Assembly (NCBI GenBank): GCA_017621815.1 | Contig: JAGASK010000043.1 | Span: 1 to 64,000 of the forward strand | Source of the DNA: Lachnospiraceae bacterium | Lineage (GTDB): Bacteria; Bacillota; Clostridia; Lachnospirales; Lachnospiraceae | DNA: 64,000 nt | Direction of reading: 5' to 3' | In this document: piece by piece, positions 54,641 through 63,782 of the stretch | How the letters are laid out: every line of letters starts with the position of its first letter | Position numbering within the stretch: the first letter of the stretch is position 1 | Translations under genes and position numbers: made by a program | The notes under the pieces: generated by a model | The model's input: the letters and a program-made list of their open reading frames with translations, nothing else | Database searches by the model: none | Told to the model about the DNA's origin: nothing

Positions 54641-56040
54641 GCCAAATTCAGGTTGCGGGAGCCGGGGCTGGAAAAACGTATTCTCTTGCAGAAAAAATTT
54701 TGGATAGATATGAGACAAAGAATAATTTTAAGAACATATATGCGCTAACCTATACAAATTATGCGAAGAAGAATATTATTTCGAGAATTATGGAGATAAA
54801 TAATGGGTATATTCCTAATGATATTAGTATTGAAACAGTGCATAGTTTTTTGTTGAATGAAATAATTTATCCATTTAATAAATTGTATTTTGGAACAACT
54901 TATTATAGGGCTACATCTATTCAATTGTCAGATAAGATAAGCCTGCAAAAATACCAGTTAAATCGTTTGAATCAGAAAGGAATAATACATAATATCCAGG
55001 TTTTTAATAAAGCAAAACAAATGATTGTATGCAGAAAAGGAGAAACAAAGAAACTTTGTGAAAAGAAAAAGTTGATTGTTGATTATCTGGTTTCATCAAT
55101 AGATGCTTTATTTATTGATGAAGCACAAGACTTAGATAATGATGCGTTGAGTTTGTTTGGAGAATTAGGAAAAAATATTTATTTATACATGGTTGGGGAT
55201 TCAAAGCAGGCAATTAAGTATCCAAATGCATTTAATGAGTTTGTAAATAAGGTGCCAAGTAATAATTATGAAATATTGCCAGTAAATACAATTACTAGAA
55301 GAATACCTGAAAGGCATTTAAGAGTGTCTAATTTATTTTGCTCTATAGGGGAACAGCAAACAACTATAAGTAGAGTACTGGGAAAGATTTTTTATGTATA
55401 TTTTACAGATAAAATGTTTGAAAAAGTATATAAATTATATCTGAAACAAGAAGCGTTGATATATATACGACAAGAGAACGATAACTTCTCAACAAAGAAC
55501 GGACGAATCAAATTTGAATTAGAAGAAAGTATTAGACAAAAAATACTGGAAAAAACAAGTCCCGCATATGATTCAGATGCGTATATAAAATCTTTAGAGT
55601 CATGTTTTATTAATATTACCAAGAACAAAGGAGCCAAAGCTGCTATTAACTCATTTACAAAGCGGTTTGATATTACATTGGATAACAATGAATATGCAAG
55701 GTTAATTAATGACTTAAATATCGATGAAAAAAAGAAAAAGTTGAAGTGTATGAGCATTGATAAAGTGAAAGGATTGGAAAGAGATTTATGTATGTTTATC
55801 GTAGATAATACGATGTTGGAGTATTTATTTGGTATTAAGAAAGAGATAAATAAAGAATCAAAAAGGCTATATGTGGCTTTAACAAGGTCAAAACGAGATT
55901 TGATACTGGTAATAGATGAATCTTTGATGACTGATAAAAAGAAGGAGTATATTGATATAAAATTTAAAGAAATGAATATTCCTTACTTAAACAGTGAGTA
56001 CATTGAAAGCATTGCTTCTGATGATAAAGGTAAATTATAA
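54622..56040 (+). CDS. gajB: Gabija protein GajB: UvrD-like helicase
   Basis: 472 residues, SF1A. Walker A GAGAGKTYSLAEK (~13-25), Walker B LFIDEAQDLD (~167), motif III VGDSKQAI, motif VI RLYVALTRSKRDLIL. Overlaps gajA by 19 bases, with AGGAG ten bases upstream. This size and neighbour define the Gabija pair; GajB binds ssDNA ends and activates GajA. AT-rich like gajA. Confidence 0.88.
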   Translation: MCNGVLSQIQVAGAGAGKTYSLAEKILDRYETKNNFKNIYALTYTNYAKKNIISRIMEINNGYIPNDISIETVHSFLLNEIIYPFNKLYFGTTYYRATSIQLSDKISLQKYQLNRLNQKGIIHNIQVFNKAKQMIVCRKGETKKLCEKKKLIVDYLVSSIDALFIDEAQDLDNDALSLFGELGKNIYLYMVGDSKQAIKYPNAFNEFVNKVPSNNYEILPVNTITRRIPERHLRVSNLFCSIGEQQTTISRVLGKIFYVYFTDKMFEKVYKLYLKQEALIYIRQENDNFSTKNGRIKFELEESIRQKILEKTSPAYDSDAYIKSLESCFINITKNKGAKAAINSFTKRFDITLDNNEYARLINDLNIDEKKKKLKCMSIDKVKGLERDLCMFIVDNTMLEYLFGIKKEINKESKRLYVALTRSKRDLILVIDESLMTDKKKEYIDIKFKEMNIPYLNSEYIESIASDDKGKL

Positions 56041-56053
56041 AAGAGGGATCAAG

Positions 56054-59000
56054 ATGATGGCAAATGATATAGAGAAGGTACGTGCACAAGCACATGACGC
56101 TAATGTAGCTAATAAGATAATTGATTCATTAAAAGAATTACAACAAAGCTCAGATGAAAAAAGTCGCTGCAGATGGGTTTGGGAACTTATTCAGAATGCA
56201 AAAGATGTGGCTAATAGTAGTGGAAGTGTGGATGTAAAGATTAGCTTTAATGAGCAACAGAGAATACTCCAATTTGCACATAATGGGAAACCATTTTCAA
56301 TGCAGAATATTGTTTTTTTGATAGAGCAGGTATCGACAAAAGATAGAGACGAAAAAGAGGAAACTAAAAAGAGCACGGGAAAATTTGGTACAGGATTTTT
56401 GACTACACATTTGTTGTCAGAAATAGTGACGATATCAGGTGTTTTACAAGACGAAAATAGTCAATTCAAAAAATTTGAATTAGATATCAACCGTTCCGAA
56501 AAGACGCGGGAAGGAATTATCGGAGGGAATAAAAAGAGTTTTGAACAGCTACAGAATAGTATTGATAATGGGGAAATGATTTTCGATTTCAATGAAGATT
56601 TATTTAATACATCGTTTACATATAGAATAAATGAGAATGGACTTGGTGTTGCAAAAGAGGGATTAGACAATATCTATGATGCACTGCCATATGTTTTTAT
56701 GTTTGTTCCGGAGATTCGATCTGTTTCTGTAGAGGAATATGCATGGAAATTTACAAGAGGAAAACTTTGTTTGACACAAAATAAGAACATAAAAGTACAA
56801 GAAATCATTGTAAGGGAGAATGAAGAAGAGAGTGGTACATATATTGCTGCTATTCAAGGCGCAAATGTAGCGATAGCTGCTGAAGTGGAAAAGCATGGGA
56901 ATCATGTTGCTGTAAAAGAATTTACAAATCAATTGCCAAGAATTTTTTGTGATTTTCCTTTGATTGGAACAGAAGATTTTGCTTTTCCGGCGGTGGTTAA
57001 TAGTTCCCAATTTAATCCGACCGAGCCAAGAAATGGAATTTTCTTAAAAGATGTAGATGAGATTGAGACTAAAGAAAATAAAAAACTTATGATGGAAGCA
57101 GTGCAATTATATGGACAGTTTTTGGAATATGTATCACGAAGGGGATGGGAAAAAATATATAATTTTGTAAAAATTAGAACACAAAGAGAAAAAATATGGC
57201 TAAGTACAGAATGGGTAGAAAAATATATTATAAATGAATGTAAGAATATAATATGTAAAATTCCAATTGTTGATAATAAAATGGGGTCTAGAGTAGCGCT
57301 GTTGGATGAGTGGGGCGAAACGAATATTTGGATTGTTCATGATACTGATGCAGAGGTGCGTGAAGAAATTTGGAAATTAGCTTCAGATATAATGCCTAAT
57401 ATGATGACAGATTATTCAGAACTTAATCAGTGGTATTTTTCATTATGGAAAGGGTGTAATAGATATTCACTACAGAATTTAGTGCTGGATGTACAAGAAT
57501 TGGGGAAAATAGATGTGTTAGAAGAAAAATTATGTATCGAAGGGAAAGTTTGGCTCAATCGATTGTATGCCTTGATTTCTAAAACAAAAGGTGCAGTAGA
57601 TTATATAAAGAATAACAAAATTAGTATTTTCCCCAATCAGAATGGAGTTTTTTGTACATTGGACAAACTGTCAGTTGACGTAGATATTGATGAAATATAT
57701 AAAGATATTTTGAATTTGGTACAAAGTAATTGCAGAAATGGACTTTTAGATAAGGAGATTACGGTATTAGACTGGATGAGTATTCCCCAATGCTCATTAC
57801 AAGATATCTTTGCAAGTATTAAAAATGGATTATCGAGCTATCCTGAACAAAAAGATAATATATATAGTCAAATAGTTGTATTGTATACAAATGATGATGA
57901 AGTAAGTGACTTAGAAAGAAAGCAGACAGAACTTTTAGAATTTGCAGATGTTATATTTCCTAACAAATTACCAAACGATTTAGAAGTCTCTGCTATTTCC
58001 CCAGAACTGCTTGAAGAAGCAATAAAATACTTGTGTATTCAAGTAGTAGATGAAATTAGTAAATATGAGAATTTAGAGAACTTAAATTGGTTATTTAATT
58101 TCAACGAAGAAACAATAGAAAAATGGATTTCTAGATTTATTGAATATATTAATGCAGAAGGATATGGTTTTTTATTAGATAGAAAAGTAAAAACTATCTT
58201 GCCTAATCAAAATGGTAAATTTAAAGCAAAGGAAGAATTGTTTTTAGATAATGGCGATATGGATGAAATATTAAAAGATATTTCAGCAATCGCAGGATAT
58301 GATATAAGAGAGGAACTTTTATTAGGAGATGTGTTTTTAGCACTACCGGATAATCGTACTAAAAGTATTGCAGATATTGCGCCACATGTTGTATCTTATG
58401 TGAAAAAAAATCAAGGATCATCCAAGGTACAGGATAGCAATGTAATGGATACATTCAAAAAACTTTATTATTGGGTAAAGGATAATTCAGAAAAGGCAGA
58501 AAAATATTTTAATGAAATATGTGAAAATATCCATTGGCTCTATAATGATGTGGAAATAGCGGAAAATATGAAAAAGGCTGAGCAGATTGATGCTGTGTTG
58601 GAAAGGTGTCATATTAATGATATAAGTATTCTAGAAAAGGCCTTTTTGAAAATGGCTAACAGTATGCAAGAGGCAGACAGTGTGATTAATTCTGATGAAG
58701 AGGAAAATGAGGAAGAATTGTTGGTTCAATATGGTATTGCTTCAGAAGAGCAGTATGAAAAGGCTTTAGATATGCAGATTTTTAAAGAAAATTTTTTGCA
58801 TACATCATCTCATGATGTTTCAAAATTTGATTTTGCAAATCGTATATTAGAACGGGCTAAGAATAATATTATAGAGTTTTTAGGAAAGAAATCAGAATAT
58901 GATATATCAAATTTAATTGAGGTTGATAAAACTATTTTTATTATTGAAAAAAATAAAGAACAAATATATTTAATAACACGTCCATCAGATTATAGTTATG

Positions 59001-59155
59001 TTGCAATATATTATGATTCTGAGAAAAATGTACTTGATTATAATAAAGATTGGGAGTTGTGGGTTGAAGATGGAAAGAAAGAACCAGAGAAGATAACTTT
59101 TGGGAAGATGTTGAAACTTACAGGAATTAATAAAATACCATTAAAGAAGGTATAG
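56054..59155 (+). CDS. HSP90/sacsin-type GHKL ATPase, ~1033 residues
   Basis: The N-terminal ~150 residues are a GHKL ATPase of the sacsin/HSP90 type: N-box ELIQNAKD (44-51), G1-like FAHNGKPF (74-81, His where Asp is usual) and G2 GKFGTGF (109-115). The remaining ~880 residues carry no named domain and appear helical and beta-mixed. ATG at 56054 follows AGAGGGATC. It starts 13 bases after gajB and 2 bases separate it from the next gene, so all four genes are one transcript. Related large HATPase proteins (Tiamat, as I recall) are phage defence proteins. Confidence 0.75.
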   Translation: MMANDIEKVRAQAHDANVANKIIDSLKELQQSSDEKSRCRWVWELIQNAKDVANSSGSVDVKISFNEQQRILQFAHNGKPFSMQNIVFLIEQVSTKDRDEKEETKKSTGKFGTGFLTTHLLSEIVTISGVLQDENSQFKKFELDINRSEKTREGIIGGNKKSFEQLQNSIDNGEMIFDFNEDLFNTSFTYRINENGLGVAKEGLDNIYDALPYVFMFVPEIRSVSVEEYAWKFTRGKLCLTQNKNIKVQEIIVRENEEESGTYIAAIQGANVAIAAEVEKHGNHVAVKEFTNQLPRIFCDFPLIGTEDFAFPAVVNSSQFNPTEPRNGIFLKDVDEIETKENKKLMMEAVQLYGQFLEYVSRRGWEKIYNFVKIRTQREKIWLSTEWVEKYIINECKNIICKIPIVDNKMGSRVALLDEWGETNIWIVHDTDAEVREEIWKLASDIMPNMMTDYSELNQWYFSLWKGCNRYSLQNLVLDVQELGKIDVLEEKLCIEGKVWLNRLYALISKTKGAVDYIKNNKISIFPNQNGVFCTLDKLSVDVDIDEIYKDILNLVQSNCRNGLLDKEITVLDWMSIPQCSLQDIFASIKNGLSSYPEQKDNIYSQIVVLYTNDDEVSDLERKQTELLEFADVIFPNKLPNDLEVSAISPELLEEAIKYLCIQVVDEISKYENLENLNWLFNFNEETIEKWISRFIEYINAEGYGFLLDRKVKTILPNQNGKFKAKEELFLDNGDMDEILKDISAIAGYDIREELLLGDVFLALPDNRTKSIADIAPHVVSYVKKNQGSSKVQDSNVMDTFKKLYYWVKDNSEKAEKYFNEICENIHWLYNDVEIAENMKKAEQIDAVLERCHINDISILEKAFLKMANSMQEADSVINSDEEENEEELLVQYGIASEEQYEKALDMQIFKENFLHTSSHDVSKFDFANRILERAKNNIIEFLGKKSEYDISNLIEVDKTIFIIEKNKEQIYLITRPSDYSYVAIYYDSEKNVLDYNKDWELWVEDGKKEPEKITFGKMLKLTGINKIPLKKV

Positions 59156-59157
59156 AG

Positions 59158-60060
59158 ATGATAGATGTAGATGAAGCATTGGAAAGAATATCTAATGACG
59201 ATGATGATGTGATTTGTAGAGAATATGAATTGAGACCGCAGATAATTGCAAATTTGATTGAAAACGTGGCTAAAAGAACAGAAAAGCATGGCTATGTTAT
59301 AATTGGTGTCGGTAAAAATGGCAAGAGTTATAACATAAATGGAATTGGTACAAGGATAGATGTAGAGCATCTTGTGAAATTGGCCTTACAACAAGTTATT
59401 CCACAAATTAAGACTGAATATTTAGTGCAAACTTTGGCGGGTAAAAAAATATGTGTTATATGTGTTTACCGGTATGAAAATAATCAAAAGTTAATAAGTG
59501 ATGTACAGGAAAATATAGATAAAGAAGTAGTGTTTAGAGATTTGTTTAATGCTTGTATCAAGTTACAGAAAAATACTACTTTTACTAATGTTTCTGAGGA
59601 TCAGAGGAATGACTTTATCAGGGATATTTTAGAAACAGCCGGATATCAGATAAAAGACCAAACACGGCAAGGAAAGTCTGCTTCTGGTAAAGCGTCTGGA
59701 GAAATAGATATTTTAATTCATGACAAGGGAAAACCAATATCAATTATTGAGGCTTTGAATTTGAATGGATTGATAACAGCGTATTTAGACGAACATATTG
59801 ATAAAATATATAAATACGATACATTAGGAAATGCATTTAATTTTCTGGTTTCATATGTAAAAGTAAAAGAGTTTGGAGAATTTTGGGACAAATATGTTAA
59901 ACATATTAAAAATTATAAATATCCGTACGCACTTGTCGATGTAAATGAAAATATTCAAAGGGAATATGAGTATGCTGATATTAGATATATTATCACCATA
60001 CATAATCGAAATGGAAAAGAAACGATTTTGTATCATATATGTATGAAGATTGTAGAATAA
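59158..60060 (+). CDS. AlbA-like plus PD-(D/E)XK-like nuclease
   Basis: 300 residues. N-terminal ~105 residues look like an AlbA_2/Schlafen DNA-binding domain (KHGYVIIGVGKNGKSYNING, then VEHLVKLALQQVIPQI). The C-terminal ~150 resemble a restriction-endonuclease fold: LETAGYQIKDQTRQG, then GEIDILIHD (E182, D184) and IIEAL (E198), in the D/E-x-(D/E)xE pattern. It begins two bases after the HSP90-type ATPase, suggesting an ATPase-nuclease pair. The fold assignment is by motif only and needs structure comparison. Confidence 0.65.
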   Translation: MIDVDEALERISNDDDDVICREYELRPQIIANLIENVAKRTEKHGYVIIGVGKNGKSYNINGIGTRIDVEHLVKLALQQVIPQIKTEYLVQTLAGKKICVICVYRYENNQKLISDVQENIDKEVVFRDLFNACIKLQKNTTFTNVSEDQRNDFIRDILETAGYQIKDQTRQGKSASGKASGEIDILIHDKGKPISIIEALNLNGLITAYLDEHIDKIYKYDTLGNAFNFLVSYVKVKEFGEFWDKYVKHIKNYKYPYALVDVNENIQREYEYADIRYIITIHNRNGKETILYHICMKIVE

Positions 60061-60166
60061 TGGGTAATTATTGAGGGAAAGACATTAGCATAAGGAAAAA
60101 ATTTAGTTTGTCAACCCCAAAATCAAAATAAAATCAAAAAAATTTGGTCCTTACTTGACATCAGCA

Positions 60167-60696
60167 GATGACGGTCCCCACCCCTATTATACCGAACAGC
60201 TTTTAAAAGGGTTAAAGGAACGGGAGGTAAAGGCAACCTTTTTTATTACCGGGCAAAATGTGGAGGCATACCCGGAAATTGTGAAGGAAATTCATGAGGA
60301 CGGGCATTTAATCGGCAATCATACTTACAGCATATGCAGCTTGGCAGTAAAAATGCGGAGAGCTTTAAGAAGGAAATTATAAAAACCAATGAAGTAATTA
60401 AAGAAGTTACAGGGGAAGATACTATCTATGTCCGTCCGCCATACGGCAGCTGGAATAAAGAATTTGAAAAGGAACTGAATATGTTTCCCGTACTTTGGAC
60501 GATAGACCCTCTGGACTGGTGCAGCAGCGATGTTTCCTGTATTGTAAATACGGTCTGTACTAAGGCAAAGGAAAATGATATTATCCTCATGCATGACCAG
60601 TATAAGACTACCGTAACAGCAGCCCTTAAAATCGTGGATGAGCTGATGGAGGAAGGCTATGAATTTGTTACGGTAGACGAGCTGTTGTTTGACTGA
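60167..60696 (+). pseudogene. Decayed polysaccharide deacetylase paralogue
   Basis: Clearly related to the intact CE4 gene at 50069 (DDGPHPYYTEQLLKGL, RPPYGSW, WTIDPLDW, near-identical C-terminus). It lacks the N-terminal anchor and TFD start. One base is lost near 60330 within the HTYNH motif (now read HTYSICS in the first frame), shifting the frame; the rest continues in the second frame to the normal stop. The two copies differ at many silent sites, so this is not a recent duplication. Confidence 0.88.
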
Positions 60697-60717
60697 AACC
60701 GTGTTTGACTGAAGTCG

Positions 60718-60747
60718 TTGCAGAAACCGGGCGTTTTAGGATATAAT
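60718..60747 (+). promoter_or_regulatory. Promoter of the kinase operon
   Basis: TTGCAG (60718-60723), an 18-base spacer, TATAAT (60742-60747). Confidence 0.65.
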
Positions 60748-60791
60748 AGCATTTAACGGTGATAGACAAAGGAAAACAGTGGGAGTAAGAG

Positions 60792-61928
60792 ATGGATAAG
60801 GAGACAGAACAAAGGCCGGCACAGCAGCAAGAGGGCGGTAATTATCTGCAGGCATATATCATGCATGAGATTAAGACCCCGCTTATATGTGTCGGCAGTA
60901 TTATGCGAAGTATGCTGGGTGAAGGGGAAGCAGATCTGGATAAAGTGGCAATGTGTGAAGCCGCGTTGAGCGAGCTGACAACCTATCTCGAGGATTCTAT
61001 CCGGTTGTGTGACCATTCGTGCAATTTTACGAATATAGAGTTAGAGGCGGTAGAAATGTCGGCGTTTCGGGAATATCTGTATAAGTTTTTCGGTCCTTTG
61101 GCATGGGAAAAAGGGCTGAAATTAGATATTCAGGTGCACAACGATGCATTTACTTATCTTTACATGTCACGCATTACCATGATACATATCCTCGCTAATC
61201 TGGTAACCAATGCAGTGAAATACACAGAGCCTGACGGAAAAATAGAGATTCTTTTTGATGTGAAGGAATTGGAAGAATGCCGGGCGCAGGTTCAAGTGAC
61301 TGTGAGAGATAACGGAAGCGGAATGCAGGACACTGACCCGGAAAAAGCCGGCAATGGTATGGGATTGTCTGTTGTGAAGCTTATGGTGGAAGAAGTCATG
61401 CGGGGGATGCTGCAGATAGATTCACGGAAAAATCAGGGTACATCAGTGCAAGTCTGCTTTGAGGCGGACGGCTCTGATGAGAAATATGAGAAGAAAAAGA
61501 AAGAGATAGAGAAAAAGAAAGACAGTAAAATACCCAAGAAGAAATATATGGGTAAAAAGGTATTGATTGCGGAGGACGATGAACTGTTCATGGAATGGGC
61601 CGTAGAGGCTCTGACCAGGTATGGAATCTATGCGGATAAAACTTATGACGGCGATGAGGTGATAGATCTGTTCCGTGATTCCGCTATAGAAGAATATCAT
61701 GCTGTTTTGATGGATTTGGGACTGCCGGAAAAAAACGGCAGAGAGGCGGCTTATGCGATTCGGCAGATGGAACGAAGCGATGCAGCCACGATACCGATTC
61801 TTGCTTTTACCGGTATGCCGGTTGGGGATGAGCAGGCTTTTCTGGCACAATGCGGTATGCAGGCAGTTGTGCCGAAGACATTTGACGGGGAAGAATTGAT
61901 TCGGATTCTATCAAAGCTGTGGGGTTAG
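60792..61928 (+). CDS. Sensorless hybrid histidine kinase with receiver domain
   Basis: 378 residues, cytosolic. HisKA dimer helix with the phospho-His in MHEIKTPLI (~24), an ATPase domain with N-box LANLVTNAVKY and G-boxes RDNGSGM, GNGMGLS, a Lys-rich linker (~232-250), and a REC domain with AEDDELF and phospho-Asp in VLMDLGLP. There is no membrane helix and no PAS sensor, so input must come from a partner. The next gene follows three bases later. GGGAG precedes the ATG. Confidence 0.9.
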   Translation: MDKETEQRPAQQQEGGNYLQAYIMHEIKTPLICVGSIMRSMLGEGEADLDKVAMCEAALSELTTYLEDSIRLCDHSCNFTNIELEAVEMSAFREYLYKFFGPLAWEKGLKLDIQVHNDAFTYLYMSRITMIHILANLVTNAVKYTEPDGKIEILFDVKELEECRAQVQVTVRDNGSGMQDTDPEKAGNGMGLSVVKLMVEEVMRGMLQIDSRKNQGTSVQVCFEADGSDEKYEKKKKEIEKKKDSKIPKKKYMGKKVLIAEDDELFMEWAVEALTRYGIYADKTYDGDEVIDLFRDSAIEEYHAVLMDLGLPEKNGREAAYAIRQMERSDAATIPILAFTGMPVGDEQAFLAQCGMQAVVPKTFDGEELIRILSKLWG

Positions 61929-61931
61929 TAT

Positions 61932-63782
61932 ATGAAGACGGAAAAGAAAAGGTGTGTAAAAATACTGATTTTTAGTATTTCCCTGGTGATTGTGATCGTA
62001 ATGCTGCTTCTGGCAGAAGCAGAGCCGGTTTATCGTATGGCATCCGGCCGGACAGAAGGTGCACGGGTCTGGGAAGAGGGATGGTATATAGTCACAGATA
62101 CCGGTAAAGAATTTTGCAGGCTGCCCTATGAGACTGATGCCGGGAAGGGGCAGAAACTGATATTGGAGCATGAAATAACCGGGGAAGAATGGAATAAATG
62201 GTTTGTCATCCATATTGTGAATGAGTTCTATACAGTTTATGCGGATGATACGCTGCTCTTTGAGCAGGAAACAGCTTATTCGCCCAAGTATGGCGTGGTG
62301 CCTGCCGGAGGCCGGCATTATATGCAGATACCGGAAGGTACTAAGATACTGCGTATGGAGGTATCTACTCCGTACATGAACAGCATTCTCAGATACAACA
62401 ATATCATGATTGGGGACAGTGAAGGGGCATTGGTACGCGTGTATTATAATGTGTACCAGTATCATTTTGTGATAGACGTGCTGCTGATTGTAACAGGAAT
62501 CATTGGTATTTTGTGTGGATTATACCTGTATCTGTTGAAGGAACAGGATAATCTCTTTTTAAAATCAGGCTTTCTGATGGTAGCAGTAGGGGCCTGGCTG
62601 CGGGTTGGAACCAGTAATGTTGAGTTTAGCCTGCTGCAGTATCCGGTACAAAGACAGGCATCCTATGCGACCTTTTTGCTGATATCCATTGCAATGTGCG
62701 GATTAACCAAATATTATTTTCAGGATGATTACCGGAAATACCGTATCCTGCAGTTTCTATGTCTGGCACAGATGGTCCTGTATTATGGATTGTATTTTAT
62801 GGGAATCTTTGAACTGCCGGAAATGATCCCTGCGGTGCATGTGACCTGGGTGGTGCTGGCAGCAAACATCCTGTATGATAACTTCAAATTGATGAAAGCA
62901 GAAACCAGGGTGAAGAAATATATCCGTCTGTCTGCTATCATGTTTGTCATCTTGTTCGGCTGTATTGAGTTATTTGTCTATTATTGCAGGCTTAACAGCA
63001 TGAATAAAGGCCTTTGGCTGCGGCTTGGTATTATCCTGTGGGTTGTACTGTCTGCGGCAGAGTATCTTCATGACCGCCGGCGCAGGCGGATTGTTTTGCT
63101 GGAGCAACAGGCCATGCAGAAAGAATTGCAGCTTCAGGTGACATTAAGCCAGTTACAGCCTCACTTTCTTTTCAATGCATTAGGAGCTATCCGCATAATG
63201 ATATATACTGATGCAGAAACGGCATATGATATGCTGTATGATTTTTCGGGATTCCTGAGAGCATGCATCAATAATCTGCGTAACTCCAATATGATTTCTT
63301 TTAGCAAAGAATTGAAGCAGATTAAGAATTATCTGAATATAGAGAAGAAACGATTTAATGAAAGAATACAGGTCGTTTATGAAATTGAGACGGAAGAGTT
63401 TGATATTCCGCCCCTGACGGTGGAACCGCTTGTAGTTAATGCGGTGTATCATGGACTGCGTAAAGGTAAGGATGGAGGAACAGTCACCCTGCGGACGTAT
63501 CGGGAGGAGAAGTATGTTGTTGTCCAGGTGATAGACGACGGTGTAGGTTTTGATACAAAGGCGTGGGAAAGAGAACACCCAATCCGTGAGCAGGATGAAC
63601 TTAGCGGCGCATCTTATATGGGGTTGGAAAATATACGAAGCAGGCTTATAGCTCAGGCGGGAGCAGAAATGCTCATGGACAGCAGCCCTGAGACAGGTAC
63701 GGTGATAACCATTCGCATTCCTACCCGGGCGGAGGAACGCAAAGAGGAGACATTTATAGATGAGAACGATTATAGTAGATGA
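61932..63782 (+). CDS. Membrane sensor kinase, LytS/YehU-type (His_kinase family)
   Basis: 616 residues: N-terminal helix (~10-28), extracellular ~150-residue beta-rich domain resembling 7TMR-DISM extracellular folds, then about seven membrane helices (~180-385) and a cytosolic kinase with LSQLQPHFLFNALGAI (H in QPHFLFN) and the ATPase motif DDGVGFD. It is the 7TMR-DISM type: carbohydrate-like ligand sensing is possible, ligand unknown. Overlaps the next gene's start by 23 bases. Confidence 0.88.
   Translation: MKTEKKRCVKILIFSISLVIVIVMLLLAEAEPVYRMASGRTEGARVWEEGWYIVTDTGKEFCRLPYETDAGKGQKLILEHEITGEEWNKWFVIHIVNEFYTVYADDTLLFEQETAYSPKYGVVPAGGRHYMQIPEGTKILRMEVSTPYMNSILRYNNIMIGDSEGALVRVYYNVYQYHFVIDVLLIVTGIIGILCGLYLYLLKEQDNLFLKSGFLMVAVGAWLRVGTSNVEFSLLQYPVQRQASYATFLLISIAMCGLTKYYFQDDYRKYRILQFLCLAQMVLYYGLYFMGIFELPEMIPAVHVTWVVLAANILYDNFKLMKAETRVKKYIRLSAIMFVILFGCIELFVYYCRLNSMNKGLWLRLGIILWVVLSAAEYLHDRRRRRIVLLEQQAMQKELQLQVTLSQLQPHFLFNALGAIRIMIYTDAETAYDMLYDFSGFLRACINNLRNSNMISFSKELKQIKNYLNIEKKRFNERIQVVYEIETEEFDIPPLTVEPLVVNAVYHGLRKGKDGGTVTLRTYREEKYVVVQVIDDGVGFDTKAWEREHPIREQDELSGASYMGLENIRSRLIAQAGAEMLMDSSPETGTVITIRIPTRAEERKEETFIDENDYSR

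Noticed and set aside
60155-60696. Two separate small genes (60155-60382 and 60334-60696)
   Set aside because: Both parts align in order to the intact deacetylase at 50069 with a single missing base between them; they are one broken gene.
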